Of a stretch of DNA of 64,000 nt, positions 18,473 through 26,872 are shown one piece after another. A program made the translations under genes and the position numbers. This stretch comes from JAUIAI01 sp045106815. GTDB taxonomy: Bacteria; Pseudomonadota; Gammaproteobacteria; Burkholderiales; Burkholderiaceae_E. Under the pieces are notes generated by a model that was not told the DNA's origin, ran no database searches, and was given only the letters and a program-made list of their open reading frames with translations. The DNA is taken from positions 62,001 to 126,000 of the forward strand of contig JBGCFG010000057.1 of assembly GCA_045106815.1 (NCBI GenBank), in the 5' to 3' direction. Each line of letters starts with the position of its first letter. The stretch's first letter is position 1.

Positions 18473-20413
18473 ATGGGCAGAATCATCGGAATTGACCTGG
18501 GTACCACCAACTCATGTGTCGCCATCCTTGAGGGTGACAAACCCAAGGTTATCGAAAACGCTGAGGGCGCACGCACGACCCCGTCGATCGTCGCTTACAT
18601 GGACGAGGGCGAAATTCTCGTCGGCGCACCAGCCAAGCGGCAGGCGGTCACAAATCCTGCCAACACACTGTATGCAGTTAAGCGTCTGATCGGCCGGAAA
18701 TTCTCAGAAGACGCAGTCCAGAAGGACATCGACCTGATGCCCTACAAAATCGTCAAGGCTGAGAACGGCGATGCATGGGTTCAAGTGCGCGATGACAAAC
18801 TCGCACCCCCCCAGGTGTCTGCTGAAGTCTTGCGCAAAATGAAAAAGACCGCCGAGGACTACCTTGGCCAGGAAGTAACCGAGGCCGTCATCACGGTGCC
18901 CGCATACTTCAACGACAGTCAGCGTCAGGCGACCAAAGACGCCGGCAAAATTGCTGGCCTTGATGTCAAGCGCATCATCAACGAGCCAACCGCTGCGGCG
19001 CTTGCGTTCGGTCTGGACAAAGACAGCAAGGCCGATCGCAAAATTGCGGTCTATGACCTTGGCGGCGGCACCTTTGACGTTTCCATCATCGAGATTGCAG
19101 ATGTTGATGGTGAAAAGCAGTTTGAAGTGCTTTCCACGAATGGCGATACCTTCCTTGGCGGTGAAGACTTCGATCAGCGCATCATTGATTACGTGATTGA
19201 AGAGTTCAAGAAAGAGCAGGGCGTTGATTTATCCAAAGACATTTTGGCGCTGCAGCGACTGAAAGAGTCTGCCGAGAAAGCCAAGATCGAGTTGTCCTCC
19301 AGTCAGCAAACCGAGTTCAATCTGCCCTACATCACGGCCGATGCGTCAGGTCCCAAGCACCTGAACATGAAGATCACGCGGGCTAAGTTTGAGTCTCTGG
19401 TAGACGAGCTGGTCGACCGGACCATCGAGCCGATCAAGCTCGCGCTTAAAGACGCTGGTCTGAAGGCTGCCGATATCAACGATGTGATTCTCGTTGGTGG
19501 TATGACGCGTATGCCCAAGGTCCAGGAGAAGGTTAAAGCATTCTTTGGCAAAGACCCCCGTCGCGACGTGAACCCGGATGAAGCAGTCGCTGTTGGCGCG
19601 GCCGTTCAAGGCGCCGTGTTGTCTGGCGACCGTCAAGACGTCTTGCTACTCGATGTTTCGCCGCTAACGCTAGGCATTGAGACACTCGGTGGTGTGATGA
19701 CGCCGATGATCAAGCGCAACACAACCATCCCCACCAAGTACGCACAGGTTTATTCGACGGCAGAAGATAATCAGCCGGCTGTGACCATCAAGGTTTATCA
19801 GGGCGAGCGCGAGCTGGCCTCAGGTAACAAGATGCTGGGCGAGTTCAACCTTGAGGGAATTCCGCCGGCACCGCGTGGCGTGCCTCAGGTTGAGGTGACC
19901 TTCGATATTGATGCCAACGGCATCTTGCATGTGTCTGCGAAGGACAAAGCGACCAACAAAGAAAACAAAATCACCATTAAGGCCAACTCGGGTCTGTCGG
20001 ATGATGAAGTTGAAAAAATGGTTAAGGATGCTGAAGTCAATGCCGCTGAGGACAAGAAGCGGGTTGAGTTGGCGAATGCCCGTAACCAGGCTGATTCGCT
20101 CTTGCACTCAACCGGTAAGGCACTGGAAGAGCACGGCGACAAACTAGAAGATGGCGAGAAGGAAGCCGTCAAGGCTGCGATGACCGATCTCGAAACCGCC
20201 CTCAAAGGTGAGGACACTGAGGAGATCGTTGCCAAGACCGAAGCACTGGGTACTGCCTCGCAAAAACTCGGCGAGAAGATGTATGCCGACGCGGCAGATG
20301 CCGCAGGTGCTGAGGCGCCTGCCGGTGAGCAGCCGGCGGAGCAGGCAACAGCCAGTGCTGATGATGATGTTGTCGATGCTGACTTCAAAGAGGTTAAGCG
20401 CGAAGAAGGCTAA
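18473..20413 (+). CDS. dnaK: DnaK, Hsp70 chaperone
   Basis: 646 residues, full length. It begins MGRIIGIDLGTTNSCVA, has the nucleotide-binding domain signatures YDLGGGTFDVSI and VILVGGMTRMPKVQ, the interdomain linker DVLLLDVSPLTLGIE, and a substrate-binding domain with a helical lid. The end EVKREEG resembles the EEVKD-type tail of proteobacterial DnaK. It works with GrpE and DnaJ encoded on either side. Its own sigma-32-like promoter lies in the grpE-dnaK gap. Confidence 0.98.
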   Translation: MGRIIGIDLGTTNSCVAILEGDKPKVIENAEGARTTPSIVAYMDEGEILVGAPAKRQAVTNPANTLYAVKRLIGRKFSEDAVQKDIDLMPYKIVKAENGDAWVQVRDDKLAPPQVSAEVLRKMKKTAEDYLGQEVTEAVITVPAYFNDSQRQATKDAGKIAGLDVKRIINEPTAAALAFGLDKDSKADRKIAVYDLGGGTFDVSIIEIADVDGEKQFEVLSTNGDTFLGGEDFDQRIIDYVIEEFKKEQGVDLSKDILALQRLKESAEKAKIELSSSQQTEFNLPYITADASGPKHLNMKITRAKFESLVDELVDRTIEPIKLALKDAGLKAADINDVILVGGMTRMPKVQEKVKAFFGKDPRRDVNPDEAVAVGAAVQGAVLSGDRQDVLLLDVSPLTLGIETLGGVMTPMIKRNTTIPTKYAQVYSTAEDNQPAVTIKVYQGERELASGNKMLGEFNLEGIPPAPRGVPQVEVTFDIDANGILHVSAKDKATNKENKITIKANSGLSDDEVEKMVKDAEVNAAEDKKRVELANARNQADSLLHSTGKALEEHGDKLEDGEKEAVKAAMTDLETALKGEDTEEIVAKTEALGTASQKLGEKMYADAADAAGAEAPAGEQPAEQATASADDDVVDADFKEVKREEG

Positions 20414-20442
20414 TCCAGGCATTGAGGCCTGACGGACCCACC

Positions 20443-20520
20443 CCCGCCCGCTGACATCCAGCAGGCGGGTGGTACTCCGGGCAATTGGCACCGGTCGTGG
20501 CTGAGAGGCACCGGCCGGTG
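20443..20520 (+). promoter_or_regulatory. Two hairpins between dnaK and dnaJ
   Basis: CCCGCC plus GCTG (20443-20453, with one unpaired base) pairs with CAGC plus GGCGGG (20459-20469), and CACCGG (20489-20494) can pair with CCGGTG (20515-20520). No T run follows. They could act as a transcript processing or partial termination site that lowers dnaJ relative to dnaK. Confidence 0.45.
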
Positions 20521-20549
20521 TTTGTGTATTGATGAAACAAGGGCATTGA

Positions 20550-21668
20550 ATGGCCAAACGAGATTTCTACGAAGTGCTGGGCGTTGCCAATTCTGCTTCT
20601 TCTGAGGAGTTGAAGAAGGCATATCGCAAACTGGCCATGAAGTATCACCCTGACCGTAATCCGGGCAATGATGAAGCAGAGGCACAGTTCAAAGAGGTAA
20701 AAGAAGCATTCGAGACGCTTGATGATGCTGACAAGCGTGCTGCCTATGATCGCTATGGTCATGCCGGTGTCGACCCAAGCCAGGGAGGTTTCTCAGGCGG
20801 TGGCGCTGGTGGGTTCTCGGATGTGTTCGGCGATATCTTCGGTGACATCTTTGGCAACCAGCGCGGTGGCGGCGGTGGTCGCAGCAATGTGTACCGGGGC
20901 AGCGACCTACGCTATGCGATGGAGATCACGCTCGAGCAGGCAGCTCACGGTCACAGTACTGAAATCCGGGTTCCCAGTTGGAGCAATTGCAAGACCTGTA
21001 GCGGCTCCGGCGCGAAGCCGGGCACGGTGCCGGTTAGTTGTAACACCTGTGGCGGACAGGGCCAAGTGCGCATGCAGCAGGGATTTTTCTCTGTTCAGCA
21101 AACCTGCCCCACGTGCGATGGGTCGGGAAAAACGATTCCTGACCCATGTGGTGATTGCGAAGGCGCGGGCCGCATCAAGAAGAGCAAGACGCTTGAGGTC
21201 AAGATACCGGCCGGCATCGAAGACGGCATGCGCATTCGCTCCGCTGGTGATGGCGAGCCTGGTCTGAACGGCGGGCCGCCGGGTGACCTCTATGTCGAAG
21301 TACGAACCCGCGCGCATGATGTCTTTCAGCGCGACGCTGACGATCTGCATTGCGAGATTCCGATCTCAATGAGTAAGGCGGCGCTGGGCGGTACTGTCAA
21401 AGTGCCAACGCTAGGTGGTAGTGCCGAGATTGAGTTGCCTGAAGGCACCCAGACCGGCAAGACGTTTCGTCTGCGCGGCAAAGGTATCAAGGGCTTGCGC
21501 TCGAGCTACCCAGGTGATCTCTATGCTCACGTGATTGTGGAAACGCCGGTGCGACTCAATGAGCGGCAAAAGGAACTGCTGCGCGAGCTGGATGAGTCGC
21601 TCTCTGACATGAAGCATAGTCCGCAGTCTAAGAGTTGGATGGATCGTGTCAAAAACTTCTTCCAGTAG
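20550..21668 (+). CDS. dnaJ: DnaJ, Hsp40 co-chaperone
   Basis: 372 residues with the full class A layout: J domain (1-70, with the HPD motif in KYHPDRNPG), Gly/Phe-rich region (about 74-110), zinc-binding region with four CxxCxGxG-type repeats (CKTCSGSG, CNTCGGQG, CPTCDGSG, CGDCEGAG, about 148-205), and the C-terminal beta domains. It stimulates DnaK ATP hydrolysis and delivers clients. It lies 136 bases after dnaK. Confidence 0.98.
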   Translation: MAKRDFYEVLGVANSASSEELKKAYRKLAMKYHPDRNPGNDEAEAQFKEVKEAFETLDDADKRAAYDRYGHAGVDPSQGGFSGGGAGGFSDVFGDIFGDIFGNQRGGGGGRSNVYRGSDLRYAMEITLEQAAHGHSTEIRVPSWSNCKTCSGSGAKPGTVPVSCNTCGGQGQVRMQQGFFSVQQTCPTCDGSGKTIPDPCGDCEGAGRIKKSKTLEVKIPAGIEDGMRIRSAGDGEPGLNGGPPGDLYVEVRTRAHDVFQRDADDLHCEIPISMSKAALGGTVKVPTLGGSAEIELPEGTQTGKTFRLRGKGIKGLRSSYPGDLYAHVIVETPVRLNERQKELLRELDESLSDMKHSPQSKSWMDRVKNFFQ

Positions 21669-21742
21669 GCGTGTGCGATACCCGGTAGATATCAGGACTC
21701 TGCTAGTCTTTTGCGTTTTCAGCTAGCACGTGAGGACGTCCC

Positions 21743-22531
21743 ATGATGTCAGATGCCGTACTGGTCGAACAAGATGGTCCGGTTACGATCATCACAATCA
21801 ATCGTCCTGAAAAGCGCAATGCTGTCGATGGGCCCACGGCCTTAGCGCTGCGCAACGCATTCAACGAATTCAGTGAGTCCGCCGACGCGAAGGTGGCTGT
21901 GCTGACCGGTGCCGGTGGTAACTTCTGTGCCGGCGCTGATCTCAGTGCCATTGGTTCAGACAATGGCAACATCATCGAGGCATCGGGTACTGCGGCCGGG
22001 CCGATGGGCCCAACCCGAACGCCAATCGACAAGCCTGTTATTGCTGCCGTTTCCGGTTATGCGGTTGCCGGCGGTCTGGAGTTAGCCCTGTATTGCGACT
22101 TGCGGGTGGGGGATCCGTCCGCTGTTTTTGGGGTCTTTTGCCGACGGTGGGGCGTACCGCTGATCGATGGCGGCACCATCCGTTTGCCGCGTTTGATAGG
22201 ACAGGGACGGGCGCTCGATATGATTTTGACCGGCCGTGAGGTGGATGCTGCAGAGGCGTTGCAGATCGGCTTGGCTGATCGCATCACTGAGCCCGGTCGG
22301 GCGCTTGCCGAGGCTGTCAAACTTGGCCGGCAGATTGCAGGCTTTCCGCAAGCCTGTATGCGGGCGGATCGTCGTAGTGTCTATGCGCAGTGGTCCGAGT
22401 CAGAGGCTACAGCGCTCGTTCGCGAGGGTGCCGGCGGCTATCCGGTGGTTGCGGCAGAAGGTGTTCATGGCGCGCGCCGCTTTGCTGCGGGCGCCGGGCG
22501 ACACGGGCAGCCAGAAAGCGACATCACCTGA
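21743..22531 (+). CDS. Crotonase-family enoyl-CoA hydratase/isomerase-like protein
   Basis: 262 residues with the crotonase fold: INRPEKRNAV near the N-terminus, the oxyanion-hole segment GAGGNFCAGADL, a second one at AVSGYAVAGGLELAL, and the usual AGAGRHG end. In classical hydratases a Glu follows FGxP; here that region reads FGVFCRRWG, and the second Glu position reads LDM instead of MEM. The two catalytic acids therefore seem replaced by Cys and Asp, so dehydration/hydration of enoyl-CoA is not assured. It stands alone, 74 bases after dnaJ. Confidence 0.82.
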   Translation: MMSDAVLVEQDGPVTIITINRPEKRNAVDGPTALALRNAFNEFSESADAKVAVLTGAGGNFCAGADLSAIGSDNGNIIEASGTAAGPMGPTRTPIDKPVIAAVSGYAVAGGLELALYCDLRVGDPSAVFGVFCRRWGVPLIDGGTIRLPRLIGQGRALDMILTGREVDAAEALQIGLADRITEPGRALAEAVKLGRQIAGFPQACMRADRRSVYAQWSESEATALVREGAGGYPVVAAEGVHGARRFAAGAGRHGQPESDIT

Positions 22532-22574
22532 ATCGGGGGTGTGTCGGCTGATCAACTGACTATCATTGCGCGGG

Positions 22575-22952
22575 ATGATCGCGACTTTTCCAGCCCTTGC
22601 GGTGGTACTTAGCCTGGCGGCGTTGCTCACGAAGGTGCATCGGCGTGATCCCTTTGCCGACACGGAGATGAGAGCGTTTCTGTTTGCTGGGTTTAGAGCT
22701 CAGCGGCGCCTTGCGTGGATTGCGGGCGCGCTCGGCGCACTGATCCTGCTAGGGCTCAGCCTGATGGTTGATCTACTGGACAGCACCTTAGGTCAGTCAG
22801 CGATGCTTGTGTTGTCGCTCTATCTGCTAGTTGGCATCGTCCGCGCAGCGCTGAACCTGGACAAGCTTTCTTTTGACAGCCGCGACTCAGATCCGGTCTT
22901 GAAAGCGCTCACGAACATTGTTCGCTGGCCCCTCTGGAAGCAGGAGCCCTAG
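22575..22952 (+). CDS. Small membrane protein, unknown function
   Basis: 125 residues with an N-terminal hydrophobic segment (2-17) and two more in the middle (about 45-65 and 74-93), separated by charged stretches (KVHRRDPFADTEMR, DSRDSDPV). I do not recognise a family. A TTG start 9 bases earlier is also possible. Its TAG stop shares the palindromic CTAG with the stop of the convergent SoxYZ-like gene, so the two overlap by 4 bases. Confidence 0.6.
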   Translation: MIATFPALAVVLSLAALLTKVHRRDPFADTEMRAFLFAGFRAQRRLAWIAGALGALILLGLSLMVDLLDSTLGQSAMLVLSLYLLVGIVRAALNLDKLSFDSRDSDPVLKALTNIVRWPLWKQEP

Positions 22953-23800
22953 TCGGTCACAAGCAAGGTGGATTGTTTGGTGAACGCATTGCCGTTGGTG
23001 TCCTGTGCGTCGGCTTGAAGAATGCCGCCGCTACCGGGCAAAACATTAAAGCGAAAATACGGGTTCTCACTGATGGAGAAATCTAGTTCCGCGTGCCAGA
23101 TGTTCTTGCCCTGATAGGTGATATTAAGATTTCGAATAAAGTTGGGCGGGATGAACATCACCGTTTGCTGGTTGAGTTCAAAGCCGGTGTCATTGGGGTG
23201 CCGAATCTTGAAGTCCACAGCAACGGGCCGGTCCGGCCTTGGAGCGGCCTCACCACTCGCCGTTCTCAGCAATATCTTGCCTATCTCTTCCGGACGCTCG
23301 CGGTTTGGCGGGGCTGAGCAACCGCCCGATGTTTTGACGTAACCAACATCCATGTGCAACTGGCCATCAGACAGCTCAGCGATTGCACGGACATGTGAGT
23401 AGGTATCGACCCGCACTCTCGTCTCAAAATCGGCCTGACCAATTTCAGGCGTCACGTCGATGGTGGCCGCTAACGGCGAAGGATTGTTATCAATGACCAG
23501 GTATAAACGCTTGACATACAAATCAGGGTCTTGCGGGTGGGCAAGCGTGACCTTGACCGGGACGGATCCACCAAATGCAGCACGCTTTGGCACGTCGATC
23601 GTGATCTGGCTGGGTGGGAGATAGATCTGGCGCTCGCCGAACAGTTGCGGACGCAGTTTTTCCCACACTGGCGACAGATCCAGTTTGCCAGTATTGCTGG
23701 GCAGGCCACCGATTTCAGCATGCGCTGGCGCCACGATCAAAGTTAGTAGGCAGGCAAGCAGGGAAAACGACCAACGGCGAATGGTTCTGACGGCGACCAT
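22949..23800 (-). CDS. Quinoprotein-associated SoxYZ-like carrier protein (copy 1)
   Basis: 283 residues, exported by a Sec signal peptide ending at AHA (residue 28). The N-terminal half is SoxY-like with a conserved cysteine at 161 in SGGCSAP; the C-terminal half is SoxZ-like (DFKIRHPNDTG ... DFSISENPYFRF). In the Sox system the SoxY cysteine carries sulfur intermediates on a swinging arm and SoxZ is its partner; here the two are fused. This matches a family I know by name (quinoprotein dehydrogenase-associated SoxYZ-like carrier), whose chemistry is unproven. A paralogue lies at 25927-26796. ATG 23800 is chosen because it directly precedes the signal peptide. Confidence 0.88.
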   Translation of the reverse strand: MVAVRTIRRWSFSLLACLLTLIVAPAHAEIGGLPSNTGKLDLSPVWEKLRPQLFGERQIYLPPSQITIDVPKRAAFGGSVPVKVTLAHPQDPDLYVKRLYLVIDNNPSPLAATIDVTPEIGQADFETRVRVDTYSHVRAIAELSDGQLHMDVGYVKTSGGCSAPPNRERPEEIGKILLRTASGEAAPRPDRPVAVDFKIRHPNDTGFELNQQTVMFIPPNFIRNLNITYQGKNIWHAELDFSISENPYFRFNVLPGSGGILQADAQDTNGNAFTKQSTLLVTD

Positions 23801-24006
23801 GTATGTCTCTCTTGTTTGGATGATTCTGTGTGACCGGAAGCTTAGTCCGAATGGGGTCACAGGACAATATTACAGCCATTGCGGGTGACTCAGATTGGCG
23901 CGGCGCGACACACTGCTTTTGTCCCTTGTCCCATGAGGAATCAAGCCTCGTCCGCGCCGCAATACGTTAGGCTCAGCGTCTCAAGTACCAAAGAGAGGAT
24001 CGAGCA

Positions 24007-24378
24007 GTGGCTCAGTACAAGACGTATACAGAGGCAGAAATTGTTAATCGGTTGACAGGCAAACTGCAGCACTGGCGACTCGAGAATGGACACATTTGCC
24101 GACGCTACCAAACAGATGCGTGGAAAACAAGTCTGATGGTAGTGAATACGATTGGCCACCTCGCTGAAGCGGCCTGGCATCACCCGGATCTCGAAGTTTC
24201 GTTCCCCGCGGTGGTGGTCAAACTGCAGACGCATGATGCCGGCGGCATTACCGATCTAGACTTTGAGCTTGCCATTCAGATTGAACAAGTCGTTCAATGG
24301 CAACCTGGTGCAGCGGAAGGGGCGTTGCCGGGCCCGCCAGGCGACAACCCGCAGTTTCGATATCTTCGCTACGACTAG
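24007..24378 (+). CDS. Pterin-4a-carbinolamine dehydratase-like protein
   Basis: 123 residues, starting at GTG 24007 with GAGAGGA upstream at 23993-23999. The active-site pattern of the PCD/DCoH family is present: His58 and His59 in HHPDLEVSFPAVVVKL and His76 in THDAGGITDLD. The family dehydrates 4a-hydroxytetrahydropterins; distant members serve other pterin or unknown roles. The C-terminal 25 residues (GAAEGALPGPPGDNP) are unlike the compact family end. It lies between two quinoprotein-associated genes, which hints at a function tied to alcohol or C1 metabolism rather than phenylalanine hydroxylation; no phenylalanine hydroxylase is present. Confidence 0.8.
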   Translation: MAQYKTYTEAEIVNRLTGKLQHWRLENGHICRRYQTDAWKTSLMVVNTIGHLAEAAWHHPDLEVSFPAVVVKLQTHDAGGITDLDFELAIQIEQVVQWQPGAAEGALPGPPGDNPQFRYLRYD

Positions 24379-24383
24379 CGCGC

Positions 24384-25328
24384 CTATTCGAAAAACCGAC
24401 TTTCCATTCTGAGATACAGGTGGTGGACGTTGCGGCTATGATGCTCGTCATAGCCCCCGTATGCGCTGAATTCAGGCATTGCCGCGTTGTCGGCCGCGTC
24501 AGCAAGGGTGATGCCGCGCTTTAGCAGGCCGCCAACCGTCGCTTCCAGACCCCTCAGATAACGTAACGTTGTCTGAATGGATTCGGCGTTACCGATGCTG
24601 CCGTAGTCAGGAACAATATGCTTTATGGGAAGCTCGGCAACAGACTCCAGCATTGATATCCATTTGTTGAGTCGTCCGTCCTGAATGGACCCAACCCGAT
24701 TGGTAAAGACGGCTGCACCGCTGAAGAGGGTGCCGGTTTGCTTGTCGAACATCATCAGGTCACTAGGCCCGGCGCCATGGGGCTCGTCCAAAAGGTCAAG
24801 TTTGCGACCAATGCTGCTGATCGTCATCGGTCCGCTTATAATCTGGTTCGGCTCAGCTAACTGGGTGCCGATTAACTGCGAAGGCCCAAGCAATTCGGTG
24901 AGTCGATCAAGGCAGCCTTGGCAGCGCTGATGCATCAGTTGCTCCGTTCCCTTGTGCATCACAACGTCAATCCCCACCTCACGGAACGCACTCCAGCCAA
25001 AGAGAACGTCCTGGTAGGCGTGGCTGATGACGACGCCGCGAACCGGCACGTCAAGCGTCTCGAGCATTGCCTGCAGCATGGTCTGCCCATGCCGGTGGGT
25101 GACACCTGCGTTCCACGCCAGCGCCCCCTGAGGGCCGGACACCAATGCTATATTGGCCTGGCGAGCCCCGTTCTCGACGGCGGCTGGTCCAGGCGTACCC
25201 GGGAAGAGCAATATGCCTTCAGCCACTTTGATCGGGGGCGCAATCGCCATCATTTCATCGCTGGGCGAGGCAGCCCATGCGTTCATGACAGTCAGACTCC
25301 ACACAATGTATAGGGCAGGCGTCCTCAT
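24384..25328 (-). CDS. Quinoprotein-associated MBL-fold protein lacking metal ligands
   Basis: 314 residues from ATG 25328, with a signal peptide (MRTPALYIVWSLTVMNAWA). The overall plan is that of the SoxH-like metallo-beta-lactamase-fold proteins found with PQQ dehydrogenases, and it can be aligned with the intact copy at 26873-27874. The HxHxDH motif reads HAYQDV (residues 103-108). The later His is Ala in GAGPSD (186), the bridging Asp is Ala (GAAVF, 205), and the last His is Tyr (PDYGS, 242). A CxxC pair (136, 139) is present. It is probably not a zinc hydrolase. Alternative starts lie at 25340 and 25367. Confidence 0.8.
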   Translation of the reverse strand: MRTPALYIVWSLTVMNAWAASPSDEMMAIAPPIKVAEGILLFPGTPGPAAVENGARQANIALVSGPQGALAWNAGVTHRHGQTMLQAMLETLDVPVRGVVISHAYQDVLFGWSAFREVGIDVVMHKGTEQLMHQRCQGCLDRLTELLGPSQLIGTQLAEPNQIISGPMTISSIGRKLDLLDEPHGAGPSDLMMFDKQTGTLFSGAAVFTNRVGSIQDGRLNKWISMLESVAELPIKHIVPDYGSIGNAESIQTTLRYLRGLEATVGGLLKRGITLADAADNAAMPEFSAYGGYDEHHSRNVHHLYLRMESRFFE

Positions 25329-25926
25329 GAAACCAAGCATCCAACGAATAATTGACCGCGTCACCATTTTCGTCGCGATAGACGCGGTCAGTTTGAAATC
25401 TGTTCTGAGAGTAAAGGCCTTGCAGTGCATTGGCGTTATCTTGTTGTCGTGCGTTGCCTGGTCGTCAGCAAAAGCTAACGAGACGAAAACCATTGTCTTG
25501 CTTCCATTTGAGTTGATCGACAGCGCCGCGGAGCTAGTCCCATTTCCTGATAAGGATGAGCGGCTGCGCATGGTGAGCAGTCAACTGCATGAACAATTCG
25601 TTGAAAAGCAGCTCTATCGGGTGTTGTCATCGCCCGAAATCGACGCTGCAATCAAACTGCAACAGTCTCGCTACAACCTGTCCGACTGTAATGGATGCGA
25701 GCAAGACATTGCCAAGGTTGCCGGATCCGATCGCGTATTGATTGCCTGGGTGCAACGCGCCACCGCGCTCATACTCAATGTCAACATTGATATTCGAGAT
25801 ACTCAGACGGGTGAGACTGTGTTGCGCAAGTCGTCTGAAATCCGTGGGAATACCGACGCTAATTGGCGTCGCGCTGTGCGTCACATCGTGCGTAGTATGG
25901 TGGATCGTGATCAGGCAAATCGATAA
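25327..25926 (+). CDS. Exported CxxC protein of the quinoprotein cluster (DUF2380/DUF3280-like)
   Basis: About 199 residues. A hydrophobic stretch ending in SSAKA looks like a signal peptide, followed by TIVLLPFELIDSA and a conserved core with CNGCEQDIAKVAGSDRVLIAWVQ, then ETVLRKSSEIRGNTDANWRRAVRH. I recall this core from a domain of unknown function found near quinoproteins; the DUF number is from memory. The start is uncertain: ATG 25327 shares the CATG palindrome with the ATG of the divergent gene, while TTG 25393 gives a cleaner signal peptide. The stop directly abuts the stop of the convergent SoxYZ-like gene. Confidence 0.75.
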   Translation: MKPSIQRIIDRVTIFVAIDAVSLKSVLRVKALQCIGVILLSCVAWSSAKANETKTIVLLPFELIDSAAELVPFPDKDERLRMVSSQLHEQFVEKQLYRVLSSPEIDAAIKLQQSRYNLSDCNGCEQDIAKVAGSDRVLIAWVQRATALILNVNIDIRDTQTGETVLRKSSEIRGNTDANWRRAVRHIVRSMVDRDQANR

Positions 25927-26796
25927 CTACAGGCTTGAAGCGCCTGGTCTAACCGTTATCGACTGCGAAAAGGCTTTGTCTTCGCTGTCAACGATATTGG
26001 CGGTTAGCTCTCCTTCACCATCGGGTGTGAACCAAAATCTAAAGTTGGGGTTCTCACTGATGGAAAAATCGACATTTGCCTCGAGCACCTTTTTATCGCC
26101 ATAACTGACTTCGATATGCCGCACGAAATGTGGGGGCGCGTAGGTTCGCGATAACTGGTCCATTGCGAGCCCAGACACATTGGGATGGCTCACCATCAGT
26201 TGCGCCAACATCGGCTTGCCGTCAACGGCGTCGCCGTTCAGTCTGATTTTCATCCGACCCATGTTGGCCATGGCAGCCGATAGGTCCTTGCCAGCCGGTG
26301 CTGAGCACCCACCTGACGCTTTGACAAAATTGGCAGCCATAAAGACCGAGCCATCATTGAGCTGGGCAAGCGCCCTGACGTGCGTGTAGGCTTCAATGCG
26401 GATTCTGGTTTCGATGTCGGCACGGCCGCTGTCGGGCGATAAGGTGAATTCAGCACCCACCGGTGAGGGGTTTTCATCCACAACCAGCCAGAGCTTTTTA
26501 ATGTACCGCTCAGGGCTCTGCTGGAACTGCGACCGGATCGCGACTGGCACGATTGCGGCATCCATTGCCCGTACCGGCGTTTCAAGTTTGATCACGTCGC
26601 CTGCGGTATCGACAGTAATGGGCTGATTCTCGAAAAGGCCGTAGCGCACCTTCTCCCAGACGGCGCTAGTTTGCTCATTGTCGCTGGCGGCAGAAGCGCT
26701 GCTGAGCGAAAACGACAAAAGTGCTCCTGCGAGGGCAGCAGGCAGCCAGCTTACCTTTGAGCCAGACCCACGGATAACTCTGAACTGCGCGTGCAT
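25927..26796 (-). CDS. Quinoprotein-associated SoxYZ-like carrier protein (copy 2)
   Basis: 289 residues with a signal peptide ending near ASA (36). Same plan as copy 1: SoxY-like half with Cys164 in KASGGCSAP, SoxZ-like half with MVSHPNVSG and DFSISENPNFRFWF. Shared segments include KLWLVVDENPSPVG against RLYLVIDNNPSPLA and TYSHVRAIAELSDG against AYTHVRALAQLNDG, so the two are paralogues of clear but moderate identity. It follows the intact MBL hydrolase by 76 bases on the same strand and is probably the last gene of the xoxF transcript group. Confidence 0.88.
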   Translation of the reverse strand: MHAQFRVIRGSGSKVSWLPAALAGALLSFSLSSASAASDNEQTSAVWEKVRYGLFENQPITVDTAGDVIKLETPVRAMDAAIVPVAIRSQFQQSPERYIKKLWLVVDENPSPVGAEFTLSPDSGRADIETRIRIEAYTHVRALAQLNDGSVFMAANFVKASGGCSAPAGKDLSAAMANMGRMKIRLNGDAVDGKPMLAQLMVSHPNVSGLAMDQLSRTYAPPHFVRHIEVSYGDKKVLEANVDFSISENPNFRFWFTPDGEGELTANIVDSEDKAFSQSITVRPGASSL

Positions 26797-26872
26797 TTCG
26801 GTCTCCTTATCTAAGCCTTAATAGTCTTTAGCGGTCATGCCAATGCTTAATTGGCTTTAGTGTAGCGGCGCA

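Noticed and set aside
19885..20388. Long frame opposite the dnaK 3' half
   Set aside because: Ser/Ala-rich antisense translation of the acidic DnaK tail; a codon-bias artefact.
22949..26796. Sulfur-oxidation (Sox) operon
   Set aside because: Only SoxYZ-like fusions and SoxH-like proteins are present; no soxA, soxX, soxB, soxC or soxD, and the neighbours are PQQ dehydrogenase genes.
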